Notes under the pieces: model-generated
Told to the model about the DNA's origin: nothing
What the model saw: only the letters and a program-made list of their open reading frames with translations
Databases searched by the model: none
Program-made: the position numbers and the translations under genes
In this document: positions 9,353-19,610 of the stretch, piece after piece
How positions within the stretch are numbered: the first letter of the stretch is position 1
Layout of the letters: each line of letters starts with the position of its first letter
From: an uncultured Rhodospirillaceae bacterium
GTDB taxonomy: Bacteria; Pseudomonadota; Alphaproteobacteria; Rhodospirillales; Magnetospirillaceae
Direction of reading: 5' to 3'
Assembly (NCBI GenBank): GCA_903941105.1
Contig: CAJANL010000235.1
Location: 1 to 64,000 of the forward strand
Length of the DNA: 64,000 nucleotides

Positions 9353-9784
9353 ATGCTGATTGCGGACGTGCTGGCGAAGAAAGGCAACAAGGTCTTCAAG
9401 ATCCTCCAGGACAAGATGGTAATGGACGCGGTGACGGGCATGGCCAGCTTCAAGGTCGGTGCCGTGGTGGTCGTCGACCCCAAGGACGGCGTGCTGGGCA
9501 TCTTCACCGAACGCGACGTCACCCGCATTCTGGCCTCGCAGGGGGCGGCGGTGCTGCAGACCCCGGTGGGCGAGCACATGACCCCGAACCCCATCACCTG
9601 CACCAGCACCGATGACGACTCCGCCGTCTTGGCCCTGATGTCGAAGCACCGCTTCCGCCACATGCCGGTGCTGGACCACGGCACCCTGATCGGCATCGTC
9701 AGTATTCGCGACGTGGTCTCGCAGCGCCTGGAACGCGTCGAGTTCGAGGCCGAGGCCATGCGGGCCTACGTCACCGCCGGCTGA
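9353..9784 (+). CDS. CBS-domain pair protein
   Basis: A 143-aa soluble protein made of two CBS modules: residues of about 10-65 (VGAVVVVDPKDGVLGIFTERD) and 75-130 (MPVLDHGTLIGIVSIRDVV). Stand-alone CBS pairs bind adenine nucleotides or NAD and act as regulatory subunits. The start at 9353 is well supported by AAGGAGG eight bases upstream. It follows the P-type ATPase gene after 105 bp, so a regulatory link to ion transport is possible but unproven. Confidence 0.9.
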   Translation: MLIADVLAKKGNKVFKILQDKMVMDAVTGMASFKVGAVVVVDPKDGVLGIFTERDVTRILASQGAAVLQTPVGEHMTPNPITCTSTDDDSAVLALMSKHRFRHMPVLDHGTLIGIVSIRDVVSQRLERVEFEAEAMRAYVTAG

Positions 9785-9861
9785 CCTTCACCCCTGGCAT
9801 TCGGGCGCGTGCTTCCCCAGATGAGCTAGAGTAACGGCTCAACACGCGCTCGGGAGGCCAG

Positions 9862-10188
9862 GTGGAACGCACGCTGCTGGTCTGCGGTACTTTCCGTATG
9901 AACTTGACGACGCCGTCCTGCGCCGCCGGCGGCGGCCTGCAATTGATGGATGCCTTGCGCAGCGAACTCTTGGCGCGCGGCCTCGGCTGGACGGTGGCAC
10001 GGAGCGTCTGCCTCGGCCACTGCACCATCGGCCCCAACCTCAAGGCGCGCGGCGGCCCGCTGCTGCATGGCTGCCGCCCCGAGACCGCCGCCGCCATTAT
10101 CGACCGCCTGCTGGTGGAATGGCCGGTGGAGGAGGAGCCGGCCGAAGTCGCCGCGGACGCCTGCGACTGGCCACCCCCGGGGAGTTGA
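9862..10188 (+). CDS. thioredoxin-like [2Fe-2S] ferredoxin
   Basis: A 108-aa protein with four cysteines at residues 8, 20, 50 and 54. The spacing C-x11-C-x29-C-x3-C (CLGHC at the second pair) is that of thioredoxin-fold [2Fe-2S] ferredoxins. GTG 9862 is the only sensible start, preceded by GGGAGG. It is followed after 4 bp by the DUF2237 gene, so the two are likely cotranscribed. In other proteobacteria such proteins often sit near cobalamin or metal-cofactor genes. Its redox partner is unknown. Confidence 0.82.
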   Translation: MERTLLVCGTFRMNLTTPSCAAGGGLQLMDALRSELLARGLGWTVARSVCLGHCTIGPNLKARGGPLLHGCRPETAAAIIDRLLVEWPVEEEPAEVAADACDWPPPGS

Positions 10189-10192
10189 CGTC

Positions 10193-10594
10193 ATGCCGAG
10201 AGACGGAGGAAAGGGCGGCGGCGGCGGCAGCGAGCGCCGTAACGTGCTGGGCGGGCCGTTGGCCGAATGCTCCACCGCGCCGATGACCGGGTTCTTCCGC
10301 AACGGCTGCTGCGACACCGCCGCCCAGGATCTCGGCAGTCACACCGTGTGCGTGGTGGTGACGGCGGAGTTCCTGGCCTATTCGAGGAGTTGCGGCAACG
10401 ACCTGTCGACCCCGCTGCCCGAGGCCGGCTTCGAAGGGCTGCGGCCGGGCGACCGCTGGTGCCTGTGCGCGCCGCGCTGGCAACAGGCACTCGCCCATGG
10501 TCACGCCCCCAAGGTGGTGCTGCGCGCCACCCACCACGCAGCGCTGGAATACTGCTCCCTGGCCGAGCTGCGGCGGCATGCGGTGGAGGAATAG
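10193..10594 (+). CDS. DUF2237 family protein
   Basis: A 133-aa protein. After a Gly/Ser-rich leader of about 20 residues it matches the conserved DUF2237 pattern almost end to end: NVLGGPLAECSTAPMTGFFR, GCCDTAAQDLGSHTVC, SRSCGNDLSTP, GDRWCLCAPRWQ and the C-terminal THHAALEYCSLAELR. The biochemical role of the family is not established. The start at 10193 lies 4 bp after the ferredoxin stop. Conserved Cys residues would be compatible with redox or metal chemistry, in line with the ferredoxin neighbour; that is inference. Confidence 0.85.
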   Translation: MPRDGGKGGGGGSERRNVLGGPLAECSTAPMTGFFRNGCCDTAAQDLGSHTVCVVVTAEFLAYSRSCGNDLSTPLPEAGFEGLRPGDRWCLCAPRWQQALAHGHAPKVVLRATHHAALEYCSLAELRRHAVEE

Positions 10595-10611
10595 CGGCGG
10601 CCGTCGCCCCT

Positions 10612-10738
10612 TCCGCCCGACCCGGGCTTCATCCGGGAAATAGACGCTGATCCGTTTGCCGGGATGCAGCGTCTTGCCGAACGTGGCCGAAATCCAGATC
10701 GCCAGGGATTCTCGTGTCCAGGTGCAGACCCCGTCCAC
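10612..10738 (-). pseudogene. IS630-type transposase remnant
   Basis: On the minus strand a short open stretch reads GVCTWTRESLAIWISATFGK followed by ISVYFPDEARVGRKG. The second part matches the catalytic-Asp region of IS630-family transposases (typically VWFQDEARFGQKG). The first part matches the segment well upstream of it in the same family. The intervening sequence is missing, so this is an internally deleted fragment with no terminal repeats. It lies between the DUF2237 gene and the UDP-glucuronate decarboxylase gene. Confidence 0.55.
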
Positions 10739-10836
10739 CCTGGGGCTTCGGACCCTTGAAGATGGCGCCGGCCCAGGGGCCTTGACGACCGCGCCCTCAA
10801 TGGGCGCCGGATACCCGCTTCAGGGATCAGAAGCTG

Positions 10837-11784
<948 letters not shown>

Positions 11785-11969
11785 CGGACTGCGCCCTCGT
11801 CGAATTGATAGACCTTCATAGACCGGACGCAGGCAATTCTCAAGCAAGCAGCAGCTTCAGGTCAGGGTCATCGCATTTGTGCGGCAGCCAGTCCAGGCTA
11901 ACGGGGCGGCAGGATGAGGGACGAGAGCAAGTTCGGGTTCCATCCCGCCGCCCTTTTTGGGCGTTCTTG

Positions 11970-12211
11970 ATGGAGCGCTTGCCCCGAACCGAACCCAAGG
12001 ACCGCCGCCACACTGATACCCGCCACTACATCTCGTCTGCGCCCACTGGGGGCTCGACGTCGTCCTCGCCGACGATCAGGCCTGCCTGCGAACCGGTCAT
12101 GGCGCCATGAACATGGCCGTCGTCAAACGCTTCGTCATCAAGCTCAAGCGCAAGGCTGCCGGATGGGACCTCCGCTACCTTCAGTCCATTGTCGGCCTAT
12201 CGGCGCGGTAA
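11970..12211 (+). pseudogene. ISAs1-family transposase C-terminal remnant
   Basis: Two frames on the plus strand together give the end of an ISAs1-type transposase. The first reads DRRHTDTRHYISSA; the second picks up as HWGLDVVLADDQACLRTGHG and continues through GWDLRYLQSIVG to a stop at 12209-12211. Family members have HWxIENxLHWVLDVxFxED at this point. The copy has lost several codons between HW and LDVV and is frameshifted. Only the C-terminal third is present. The rest of the 684-bp space between 11785 and 12468 holds nothing else I can identify apart from a hairpin next to gltB. Confidence 0.65.
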
Positions 12212-12411
12212 CCCGAATCCGGAGCCCCGGCGGTCCAACGGGTTGACCGGCTGCCCATCCGTCATAGGCCATGAGCCTGATTCCGCCACCGGGATCGAGC
12301 GGGCATACTCGCGCTCATGGACCCCCCAATGCCGCCGCCCCCACGGCGGCTAGTTCCGAGACGAGGCCCGACCCCCCCAATCCCCCCTGGGTCGACTCTC
12401 GGACAGCAAGC

Positions 12412-12439
12412 GGGCCGCCCCGGGAAACCGTGGCGGCCC
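12412..12439 (-). terminator. possible terminator hairpin after gltB
   Basis: An 8-bp perfect GC stem, GGGCCGCC at 12412-12419 and GGCGGCCC at 12432-12439, with a 12-nt loop. It lies about 30 nt beyond the gltB stop on the minus strand. There is no clear U-run after it, so intrinsic termination is only plausible. Confidence 0.4.
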
Positions 12440-12468
12440 TACTTGCCTGGTTCATCGCGCTCCAAGGC

Positions 12469-15400
12469 CTATTCCGCCGCCATCGCGCGTCCCACCGGGT
12501 GCTCCAGGCGGGCCAGCATCTCCCTGGGCACCACCTGCCAGAAGCGGGGCAGCTCGCGGCCCCAGTCTGCCAGCAGCACGCTGGTGAAGGCCGATTGGGT
12601 CTCGGCGACATGCTCGGCCAGCAAGGCCTTCAGCGCGGCTTCCCAATGGGCGGTCTCGACCCGCTGGACATGCACCGATTCGGGATTGATCCGCATGGCG
12701 AAACTGTCGTCGGCGTCGTAGACGAAGGCCATGCCGCCAGTCATACCGGCGGCGAAATTGGCTCCCACCGCCCCCAGGATCACCACGGTGCCGCCGGTCA
12801 TGTACTCGCATCCGTTGGAGCCGCAGCCCTCGATCACCGCCACTGCGCCCGAGTTGCGCACCGCGAAGCGCTCGCCGGCCTGGCCCGAGGCGAACAGGCG
12901 GCCGGCGGTGGCGCCATACAGCACCGTGTTGCCGATGATGGTGTTCTCGTGGCTGCGCAGCGGGCTGGCCACCGGCGGCCGCACCACGATGGTGCCGCCG
13001 CTCAAGCCCTTGCCGACATAGTCGTTGGCGTCGCCGAACACTTCGAGCTTGAGGCCCTGCACCGCGAAGGCGCCGAGGCTCTGACCCGCCGAGCCGCGCA
13101 GCCGCACGGTGATCTGGCCCGGCTGCAACCCGAACATGCCGTATTTGCGGGTAATCTTATGGGAAAGCTTGGTGCCGATGGCGCGCTCGACGTTGCGGAC
13201 GTTGTAGGCCAGCTGCATCTTCTCGCCCTCGGCCAGGGCGGGCCGCGCGTCCTCGATCATGCGGGCGTCGAGGGTCTCGGGCACCTCGTTGCGTTCCTCC
13301 TGGGTGCAGTAGAGGGCATGTCCGCCGGAATCCGCCTGGGCCAGCAGCGGGTTGAGGTCGAGGTCGTCGAGATGGGGCGCGCCGCGGCTGACCTGCTTCA
13401 ACAGGTCGGTGCGGCCGATGATCTCGGTGAGGCTGCGCACCCCCAGCCCGGCCAGGATCTCGCGCACCTCCTCGGCGATGAAGGTGAACAGGTTGACGAC
13501 CTTTTCGGGGGAGCCCGAGAACTTGGCGCGCAGGGCAGGGTCCTGGGTGCAGACACCCACCGGGCAGGTGTTGGAATGGCACTGCCGCACCATGATGCAG
13601 CCCATGGCGATGAGGGACGTGGTGCCGATGCCGAATTCCTCGGCCCCCAGCATGGCGGCGATGACGATGTCGCGGCCGGTCTTGAGGCCGCCATCGGTGC
13701 GCAAGCGTACCCGGTGGCGCAGACGGTTGAGGGTCAGCACCTGATGCGCCTCGGACAGGCCCAGCTCCCAGGGCAGGCCGGCGAACTTGATGGAGGTCTG
13801 GGGCGACGCGCCGGTGCCGCCGACATTGCCCGAGATCAGGATGGTGTCGGCCTTGGCCTTGGCGACGCCGGCGGTGACGGTGCCGATCCCTGACCGGCTG
13901 ACCAGCTTGACCGTGACGCGGGCCTCGGGGTTGATCTGCTTCAGGTCGTAGATCAGCTGTGCCAGGTCCTCGATGGAATAGATGTCGTGGTGCGGCGGCG
14001 GGCTGATCAGCATGACGCCGGGGGTCGAATGCCGGAGCTTGGCGATCTCGGTGGTCACCTTGAAGCCGGGCAACTGGCCGCCCTCGCCGGGCTTGGCACC
14101 CTGGGCCACCTTGATCTCGATCTCGCGGCACATGTTGAGGTATTCGGCGGTGACGCCGAAGCGGCCCGAGGCGATCTGCTTGACCGCCGAATTGGCGTTG
14201 TCGCCGTTGGGGCGCGGCCGGTAGCGCTCGGGGTCCTCGCCGCCCTCGCCCGAGACGCTCTTGGCGCCGATGCGGTTCATGGCGATGTTGAGCGTGCCGT
14301 GCGCCTCGGCCGACAGGGCACCCAGGCTCATGCCGGGGGTGAGGAACCGCTTCCTGATCTCGGTGATGGATTCCACCTCGTCGACGCTGATGGGCTGCCC
14401 CGAGGCGCGGAAGTCCAGCAGGTCGCGGATGGTGATGGGCGGCAGCCGGCGGATGCCATCGGAATAGGTCTTGTAGGTGGCGTAGGAATCGGTGGCCACC
14501 GCCGTTTGCAGCAGATGGATCAGGGTGCCGTCGAAGGAGTGCGTTTCGCCCGACTTGCGCCAGCGGTAGAAGCCGCCCACCGGCAGCACCGGTGGTTCGG
14601 CGCCATAGCCCAGGCCGTGCTGCTCGATGGCGGTCTTCTGGATGCCCACCAGCCCGATGCCGGAGATGCGGCTGGTCATGCCGGGGAAGAATTCGGCCAC
14701 CAGGGTGCGCGAAAGCCCGATCGCCTCGAAATTGCAGCCGCCGCGATACGAGCTGATCACCGAGATGCCCATCTTGGACATGATCTTCAGCAGGCCCTGG
14801 TCGATGGCCTTCTTGTAGTGGCGCATGCATTCGGGCAGCGACAGGCCGCCCAACAGGCCGCGGCGCTGGCGCTCGGCGATGGCTTCCTGGGCGAGATAGG
14901 CGTTGACGGTGGTGGCGCCGACGCCGATCAGCACCGCGAAATAATGCACATCCAGCGCCTCGCCGGAGCGAACATTGAGACTGGTGAAGGTGCGCAGCCG
15001 CTCGCGCACCAGATGCGAGTGCACGCCGCCCGCCGCCAGGATCATCGGGATGGCGGCGCGGCCCGGGCCCACCGCCTTGTCCGACAGCACCATGTGGGTG
15101 CAGCCCGAGCGAACGGCGTCCTCGGCCTCCTTGCGCACCCGGTTGAGGGCCTCCTTCAGCGCGTGCTCGCCGGCCTGGGGGTCGAAGCTGCAATCGATCT
15201 CGGCGCAGGTGTCGCCCATATAGGCGCGCATGGCCTCGAATTCGGCATTGGACAGCACCGGGCTTTCCAATTGCAGCAGGTCGCACTGGCTCTCGTCCTC
15301 GTCGAGGATGTTGCCGAGATTGCCCAGGCGGGTCCGCAGGCTCATCACCCGGCTTTCGCGCAAGCTGTCGATGGGCGGGTTGGTGACCTGGCTGAAGTTC

Positions 15401-16977
15401 TGGCGGAAGAAGTGGTGCAGGCCACGATAGTGCTCGGACAGCACCGCCAGCGGCGTGTCGTCGCCCATGCTGCCGATGGCCTCCTTGGCCTCCTCGACCA
15501 TGGGCTGCAGGATCAGTTCCATGTCCTCCATGGTCAGGCCATAGGCGAGCTGGCGACGCTTCAGTTCCTCGGCCGACAACTCCACCGGCTCGGTAGCGCT
15601 GGCCTTGAGCAGGCTGTCCAACTCGGTGATGCGCTTGGTCCACAGGGGATAGGGCTTGCGGGCGGCCAGGGTGTCCTTGATCTCACCGTCACGGTAGAAG
15701 CGGCCCTGTTCCAGGTCGACGGCGATAGTCTGGCCGGGACCGACGCGGCCCTTCTCGACCACGTCAGCGTCGGCGACCCGCACCATGCCGGTCTCGGAGC
15801 CGACGATCAGCAGTCCGTCGCTGGTGACGGTGAAGCGAAGCGGGCGCAGCCCGTTGCGGTCGAGCCCCGCCACCACCCAGCGGCCGTCGGTGGCGCAGAT
15901 GGCGGCCGGGCCGTCCCACGGCTCGATCACCGCGTTGCAGTAGCTGTAGAAGTTGCGGTGGCTGTCGGGCATCAGGGCGTTCTGGCCGCCGCTTTCCGGA
16001 ATCAGCATCTGCTTGACCAGCGGCGCCGGGCGCCCCGCGCGCACCATGACCTCGAACACGTTGTCGAGCGCCGCCGAATCCGAGCCGCCGGCCTGGACGA
16101 TGGGCTTGATGTCCTCGATCAGTTCGCCGAATACCGCATGGCCCATGCGCGGCTCGTGCGCCTTCATCCAGTTGATATTGCCGGGAAGGGTGTTGATCTC
16201 GCCGTTGTGCGCCAGCATGCGGAACGGCTGCGCCAGCCGCCAGGTGGGGAAGGTGTTGGTGGAATAGCGCTGGTGATAGATGGCGAAACGCGACACGAAG
16301 CGTTCGTCGAGCAGGTCGGGGTAGAAGCTGGTCAGCTGTTCGGCCAGGAACATGCCCTTGTAGATCACCGAGCGGCAACTGAGTGTGCAGATGTAGAAGT
16401 CGGTGACATGCTCGGCCAGCACCCGCTTTTCGATGCGGCGGCGGATGATGTAGAGGTCGGCCTCGAAGCGCTCCTCGGGGGTGTTCTTCGAATTGGCCAC
16501 CATGATCTGCTCGATCTCGGGCCGGGTCGCATTGGCCTTCTCACCGATGACGCCCACATTCACCGGCACCTGCCGCCAGCCATAGATGGTGTAGCCGAAA
16601 TTGAGGATCTCGGTCTCGACGATGCAGCGACAGCGCTCCTGTGCCCCCAAATCGGTCTTGGGCAGGAACACCATGCCGATGGCCAGCCGTCCCGGCACCG
16701 GCTCGTGGCCCTGGTGGCGGACGTGGTCCTTGAAGAAGTCCTGCGGAATCTCGACGTGGATGCCGGCGCCGTCGCCGGTCTTGCCGTCGGCATCGACGGC
16801 GCCGCGATGGAACAGCACCTTCAGGGCCTCGATCCCCGCCACCACCACGTCGCGCCGGGCGCGGCCGTCGAGAGAAGCCACCAGCCCGACGCCGCAGGCA
16901 TCATGCCCGGACAAATCGACCCCGGCCGCGTCCAGGATGGCGGCGTTGGCACGGTAGTGGGCGACGTAGTCGGACAT
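12469..16977 (-). CDS. gltB: glutamate synthase (NADPH) large subunit
   Basis: A 1502-aa large subunit of NADPH-GOGAT, which transfers the glutamine amide to 2-oxoglutarate for ammonium assimilation. The class II amidotransferase nucleophile is Cys28 (SGHDACGVGLVAS) after a short propeptide removed on maturation. The central and FMN domains follow (GNVGGTGASPQTS). The 3Fe-4S cysteines lie in CIMVRQCHSNTCPVGVC, and the C-terminal beta-helix domain includes GLSGGTIVVRPP. ATG 16977 is preferred; an in-frame GTG at 17016 would lengthen the propeptide. It is transcribed after gltD, with a 10-bp-repeat array between them. Confidence 0.96.
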   Translation of the reverse strand: MSDYVAHYRANAAILDAAGVDLSGHDACGVGLVASLDGRARRDVVVAGIEALKVLFHRGAVDADGKTGDGAGIHVEIPQDFFKDHVRHQGHEPVPGRLAIGMVFLPKTDLGAQERCRCIVETEILNFGYTIYGWRQVPVNVGVIGEKANATRPEIEQIMVANSKNTPEERFEADLYIIRRRIEKRVLAEHVTDFYICTLSCRSVIYKGMFLAEQLTSFYPDLLDERFVSRFAIYHQRYSTNTFPTWRLAQPFRMLAHNGEINTLPGNINWMKAHEPRMGHAVFGELIEDIKPIVQAGGSDSAALDNVFEVMVRAGRPAPLVKQMLIPESGGQNALMPDSHRNFYSYCNAVIEPWDGPAAICATDGRWVVAGLDRNGLRPLRFTVTSDGLLIVGSETGMVRVADADVVEKGRVGPGQTIAVDLEQGRFYRDGEIKDTLAARKPYPLWTKRITELDSLLKASATEPVELSAEELKRRQLAYGLTMEDMELILQPMVEEAKEAIGSMGDDTPLAVLSEHYRGLHHFFRQNFSQVTNPPIDSLRESRVMSLRTRLGNLGNILDEDESQCDLLQLESPVLSNAEFEAMRAYMGDTCAEIDCSFDPQAGEHALKEALNRVRKEAEDAVRSGCTHMVLSDKAVGPGRAAIPMILAAGGVHSHLVRERLRTFTSLNVRSGEALDVHYFAVLIGVGATTVNAYLAQEAIAERQRRGLLGGLSLPECMRHYKKAIDQGLLKIMSKMGISVISSYRGGCNFEAIGLSRTLVAEFFPGMTSRISGIGLVGIQKTAIEQHGLGYGAEPPVLPVGGFYRWRKSGETHSFDGTLIHLLQTAVATDSYATYKTYSDGIRRLPPITIRDLLDFRASGQPISVDEVESITEIRKRFLTPGMSLGALSAEAHGTLNIAMNRIGAKSVSGEGGEDPERYRPRPNGDNANSAVKQIASGRFGVTAEYLNMCREIEIKVAQGAKPGEGGQLPGFKVTTEIAKLRHSTPGVMLISPPPHHDIYSIEDLAQLIYDLKQINPEARVTVKLVSRSGIGTVTAGVAKAKADTILISGNVGGTGASPQTSIKFAGLPWELGLSEAHQVLTLNRLRHRVRLRTDGGLKTGRDIVIAAMLGAEEFGIGTTSLIAMGCIMVRQCHSNTCPVGVCTQDPALRAKFSGSPEKVVNLFTFIAEEVREILAGLGVRSLTEIIGRTDLLKQVSRGAPHLDDLDLNPLLAQADSGGHALYCTQEERNEVPETLDARMIEDARPALAEGEKMQLAYNVRNVERAIGTKLSHKITRKYGMFGLQPGQITVRLRGSAGQSLGAFAVQGLKLEVFGDANDYVGKGLSGGTIVVRPPVASPLRSHENTIIGNTVLYGATAGRLFASGQAGERFAVRNSGAVAVIEGCGSNGCEYMTGGTVVILGAVGANFAAGMTGGMAFVYDADDSFAMRINPESVHVQRVETAHWEAALKALLAEHVAETQSAFTSVLLADWGRELPRFWQVVPREMLARLEHPVGRAMAAE

Positions 16978-17010
16978 GGCGCAAGCCTTTGTGGTCAACG
17001 GTTGGTTTTC

Positions 17011-17100
17011 AGACACAGATGAACACAGATAGACACAGATAGAATTTCACATTCCAATCATCTGTGTTCATCTGTGTTCATCTGTGTTCATCTGTGTCTC
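17011..17100. repeat. inverted array of 10-bp repeats between gltD and gltB
   Basis: Three 10-bp units of the form (a/g)(a/g)ACACAGAT occupy 17011-17040. After a 20-nt spacer, four units TCTGTGTTCA (the last TCTGTGTCTC) occupy 17061-17100 in the opposite orientation. The two arms can pair over about 30 bp into a long hairpin in the 130-bp gap between the gltD stop and the gltB start. It could set the gltD:gltB expression ratio or stabilise the upstream message. It may instead simply be a dispersed repeat. Confidence 0.8.
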
Positions 17101-17107
17101 ATAACTC

Positions 17108-18523
17108 TTATTCAGCCGCCCGCGCGGCCTTCTCTTGTACCCAGGCCTGCATGGCCGCCGCGGCGTCGCGGCCGTCCTTGATGGCCCAGACCACCAGCGA
17201 GGCGCCGCGGACGATGTCGCCGGCGGCGAAAACGCCCGGCAGCGAGGTCATCTGGTTCCCGTCCACCGTGAGCGTGCCCCAGCGGCTGACCGCCAGCGCG
17301 GGCTCGCCGAACAGGGCCGGTACGTCCTCGGGGTCGAAGCCAAGCGCGGTGATCACCAGATCGGCCGGCAGGGTGAAGGCCGATCCGGCGATGGGCACCG
17401 GCGTCTGGCGGCCCGAGGCATCGGCCTGGCCGAGATGCATCCGCTGGGCGCGCACGCCCATCACCTTGTCGGCACCGAGCACCGCCTCGGGGGCGGCCAT
17501 CCAGACGAACTCGACGCCCTCCTCCTCGGCATGGGCCACCTCGCGCTGGCTGCCCGGCATGTTGGCGCGGTCGCGGCGGTAGAGGCATTTCACCGAGGCG
17601 GCGCCCTGGCGGATGGCGGTGCGGACGCAGTCCATGGCGGTGTCGCCGCCGCCGATCACCACCACGTCCTTGCCGCGGGCGTCGAAGCCCGTCACCGTAT
17701 CGCCCAGGTCGCGACGGTTGGAGGCGATGAGGTAGTCCAGCGCCGCCGCCACGCCGGGCAGCGTCGCTCCCGGCAGCTCCAGCGGGCGCGGCTTGTAGAC
17801 ACCGGTGGCGATCAGCACCGCATCGTGGCGGTGGCGCAGTTCGGCGAAAGAGATGGTGCGGCCGATCTCGACCCCGGTCTCCAGCCGGACGCCGGCCTCG
17901 GCCAGCAGGCGGGTGCGGCGTTCCACCACGGCCTTGTCGAGCTTGAAGCCGGGAATGCCATAGATCAGCAGGCCGCCCATGCGGTCATGGCGATCATAGA
18001 CGGTGACGGCGTAGCCCTGCCGGCGCAAGGCCTCGGCCGCCGCCAGCCCACCGGGGCCGCCGCCGACGATACCCACCGAACCGCCGTTCTCGGCGTGCGG
18101 CAGCGGCGGCTTGACCCAGCCGTTGAGGAAGGCCTGCTCGGTGATGTGCTTCTCCACCGCGCCGATGGTCACCGCGCCGTGTTGGGATTGTTCCAGGACG
18201 CAGGAGCCTTCGCACAGGCGATCCTGCGGGCAGATGCGGCCGCAGATCTCGGGGAAGCTGTTGGTGGCCGACGAGACGCCATAGGCTTCCTCCAGCCGCC
18301 CGGCCGCCGCCAGCATCAGCCAGTCGGGGACGTTGTTGGAGAGCGGGCAGCCGATCTGGCAATAGGGGATGCCGCACTGCTCGCAACGCGAGGCCTGCTC
18401 GCCGGCCCGCTCCAGAGCGAAGGGGTGGTAGATCTCGGCGAAGTCGCCGCGGCGCTCGGCGGCACCGCGCTTGTCGGGCATGCGCGGATGAAGATGGGTG
18501 AACTGCAGCATCTTGCGCGTCAT
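17108..18523 (-). CDS. gltD: glutamate synthase (NADPH) small subunit
   Basis: A 471-aa FAD/NADPH-binding beta subunit of GOGAT that feeds electrons to GltB. The N-terminal [4Fe-4S] cysteines are visible in CEQCGIPYCQIGCP and CGRICPQDRLCEGSC. Two Rossmann motifs follow, GIVGGGPGGLAAAEA (FAD) and VVIGGGDTAMDC (NADPH), and ITALGFDPED near the end. The start at ATG 18523 (MTRKMLQFTHLHPRMP) matches the family N-terminus; the longer in-frame extension to 18652 does not. It is first in the gltD-gltB unit and divergent from the uppP-like gene. Confidence 0.95.
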   Translation of the reverse strand: MTRKMLQFTHLHPRMPDKRGAAERRGDFAEIYHPFALERAGEQASRCEQCGIPYCQIGCPLSNNVPDWLMLAAAGRLEEAYGVSSATNSFPEICGRICPQDRLCEGSCVLEQSQHGAVTIGAVEKHITEQAFLNGWVKPPLPHAENGGSVGIVGGGPGGLAAAEALRRQGYAVTVYDRHDRMGGLLIYGIPGFKLDKAVVERRTRLLAEAGVRLETGVEIGRTISFAELRHRHDAVLIATGVYKPRPLELPGATLPGVAAALDYLIASNRRDLGDTVTGFDARGKDVVVIGGGDTAMDCVRTAIRQGAASVKCLYRRDRANMPGSQREVAHAEEEGVEFVWMAAPEAVLGADKVMGVRAQRMHLGQADASGRQTPVPIAGSAFTLPADLVITALGFDPEDVPALFGEPALAVSRWGTLTVDGNQMTSLPGVFAAGDIVRGASLVVWAIKDGRDAAAAMQAWVQEKAARAAE

Positions 18524-18781
18524 CGCCGAATCGCCTCGGAGTCGAAAGGGGTGGTCACTATACGGCAGGCCCGCTGGCGAAAACCAGTGGTTTTCACTTA
18601 ATGGGTCAGTATTGCATACCATCATGTGGGGCGAATTCGCCTGCCATGGCACTCAATCGCCATCGTCCGCTTCGCCGATTGAGAATTAGTACCGATTTGC
18701 GACAATCCCAATGACACTTCCGATAGGGCATCGGTCGCTGTATATAGGGGCCTATCCCAACAGCCAGGGTGGGCGGGCGCC

Positions 18782-19579
18782 TTGACGATCCTCGACATGG
18801 TGGTGTTGTCCCTGATCCAGGGCCTCGGCGAAGTCTTGCCGGTCAGTGCCTCGGGACATCTGATGGCGCTGCCGGCACTGGCCGGCAGTCCGGAAGGCCG
18901 CGCCGCCATCACGGTAGCGGCCAATCTCGGCGTCGTGGCGGCGCTGATGCTGTATTTCTGGCGCGACATGGCGGCCATGAGCATGGGGCTGTGGAAGCTG
19001 GGCAAGGGGCGCCCCGACGCCGGCACCCGCCTGTTCATGCATGTGGCGGTGGGCTCGGCCCCGGCGTTGCTGGTGGGATGGCTCTATGTTTCCTACGGCG
19101 GCGGCCTCGGCAGTCCGACCACGGCGGTGGCGGCCATGCTGGTGTTCGGCCTGTTCCTGCTGGTGGCCGACCAGCTCGGCATGACGGTGAGCCGGGTCGA
19201 GCACATTTCCTGGGCGGCGGCATTCGGCATCGGTGTGCTGCAGGCGGCGGCGCTGATCCCCGGCGTGTCGCGGACCGGCATCACCATCACCGCGGCACGG
19301 CTGATGGGTTATGAGCGCCGGGCGGCGGCGCGCTTCTCGCTGCTGCTGGCCATCCCGGCCTTCGCCGCCCATGCCGTCTGGACTTTCCGCGGGTTGACGC
19401 GGAATACCGAGCTGATCCTGTCGCTCGATCTTGTCTACGCCGCCGCGACGGCGGGTGTGGCGGCATTGCTGGCGGTGGCGGCGATGATGGCCTGGGTGTC
19501 GCACCGCAGCTTCGCCCCCTTCGCCCTCTGGCGGGTGCTGTTCGGCGGTGCCATGCTGCTGCTGCTGTGGTGGAAGTAG
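18782..19579 (+). CDS. uppP: undecaprenyl-diphosphatase (UppP/BacA family)
   Basis: A 265-aa polytopic membrane enzyme that recycles undecaprenyl pyrophosphate to the monophosphate carrier lipid for peptidoglycan and O-antigen synthesis. The first family motif is LIQGLGEVLPVSASGHL (Glu and Ser/His residues conserved). The second is ALIPGVSRTGITIT with its catalytic-site Arg. About seven hydrophobic helices are present. The start is TTG 18782; an ATG six codons in is an alternative. It is more divergent than housekeeping UppP, so a second copy dedicated to surface glycans is possible. Confidence 0.85.
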   Translation: MTILDMVVLSLIQGLGEVLPVSASGHLMALPALAGSPEGRAAITVAANLGVVAALMLYFWRDMAAMSMGLWKLGKGRPDAGTRLFMHVAVGSAPALLVGWLYVSYGGGLGSPTTAVAAMLVFGLFLLVADQLGMTVSRVEHISWAAAFGIGVLQAAALIPGVSRTGITITAARLMGYERRAAARFSLLLAIPAFAAHAVWTFRGLTRNTELILSLDLVYAAATAGVAALLAVAAMMAWVSHRSFAPFALWRVLFGGAMLLLLWWK

Positions 19580-19605
19580 TCCCTTCCCCGCAGGCGGGGA
19601 AGGGA
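19580..19605. terminator. bidirectional hairpin between convergent genes
   Basis: An 11-bp perfect stem, TCCCTTCCCCG at 19580-19590 pairing with CGGGGAAGGGA at 19595-19605, with a 4-nt loop. It fills the 31-bp gap between the stops of the uppP-like gene (plus) and the NDUFA9-like gene (minus) and could stop transcription from both sides. Confidence 0.65.
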
Positions 19606-19610
19606 GGCGC

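Noticed and set aside
4516-9679. Long minus-strand frames opposite the SulP and P-type ATPase genes
   Set aside because: They mirror confident plus-strand genes, have low-complexity composition and no recognisable motif or ribosome-binding site.
12271-13893. A 540-codon plus-strand frame over the 3' end of gltB
   Set aside because: Antisense to the conserved GltB C-terminal domain; no independent evidence for coding.
13987-17022. A 1011-codon open frame on the plus strand opposite gltB
   Set aside because: It is the antisense shadow of a highly conserved GC-rich gene; the reading is Gln/His/Gly-rich with no domain, as expected from third-position GC bias.
17011-17100. The 10-bp repeats considered as a CRISPR array
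   Set aside because: Repeats are far too short, adjacent without spacers, and occur in two opposing blocks; no cas genes are present.
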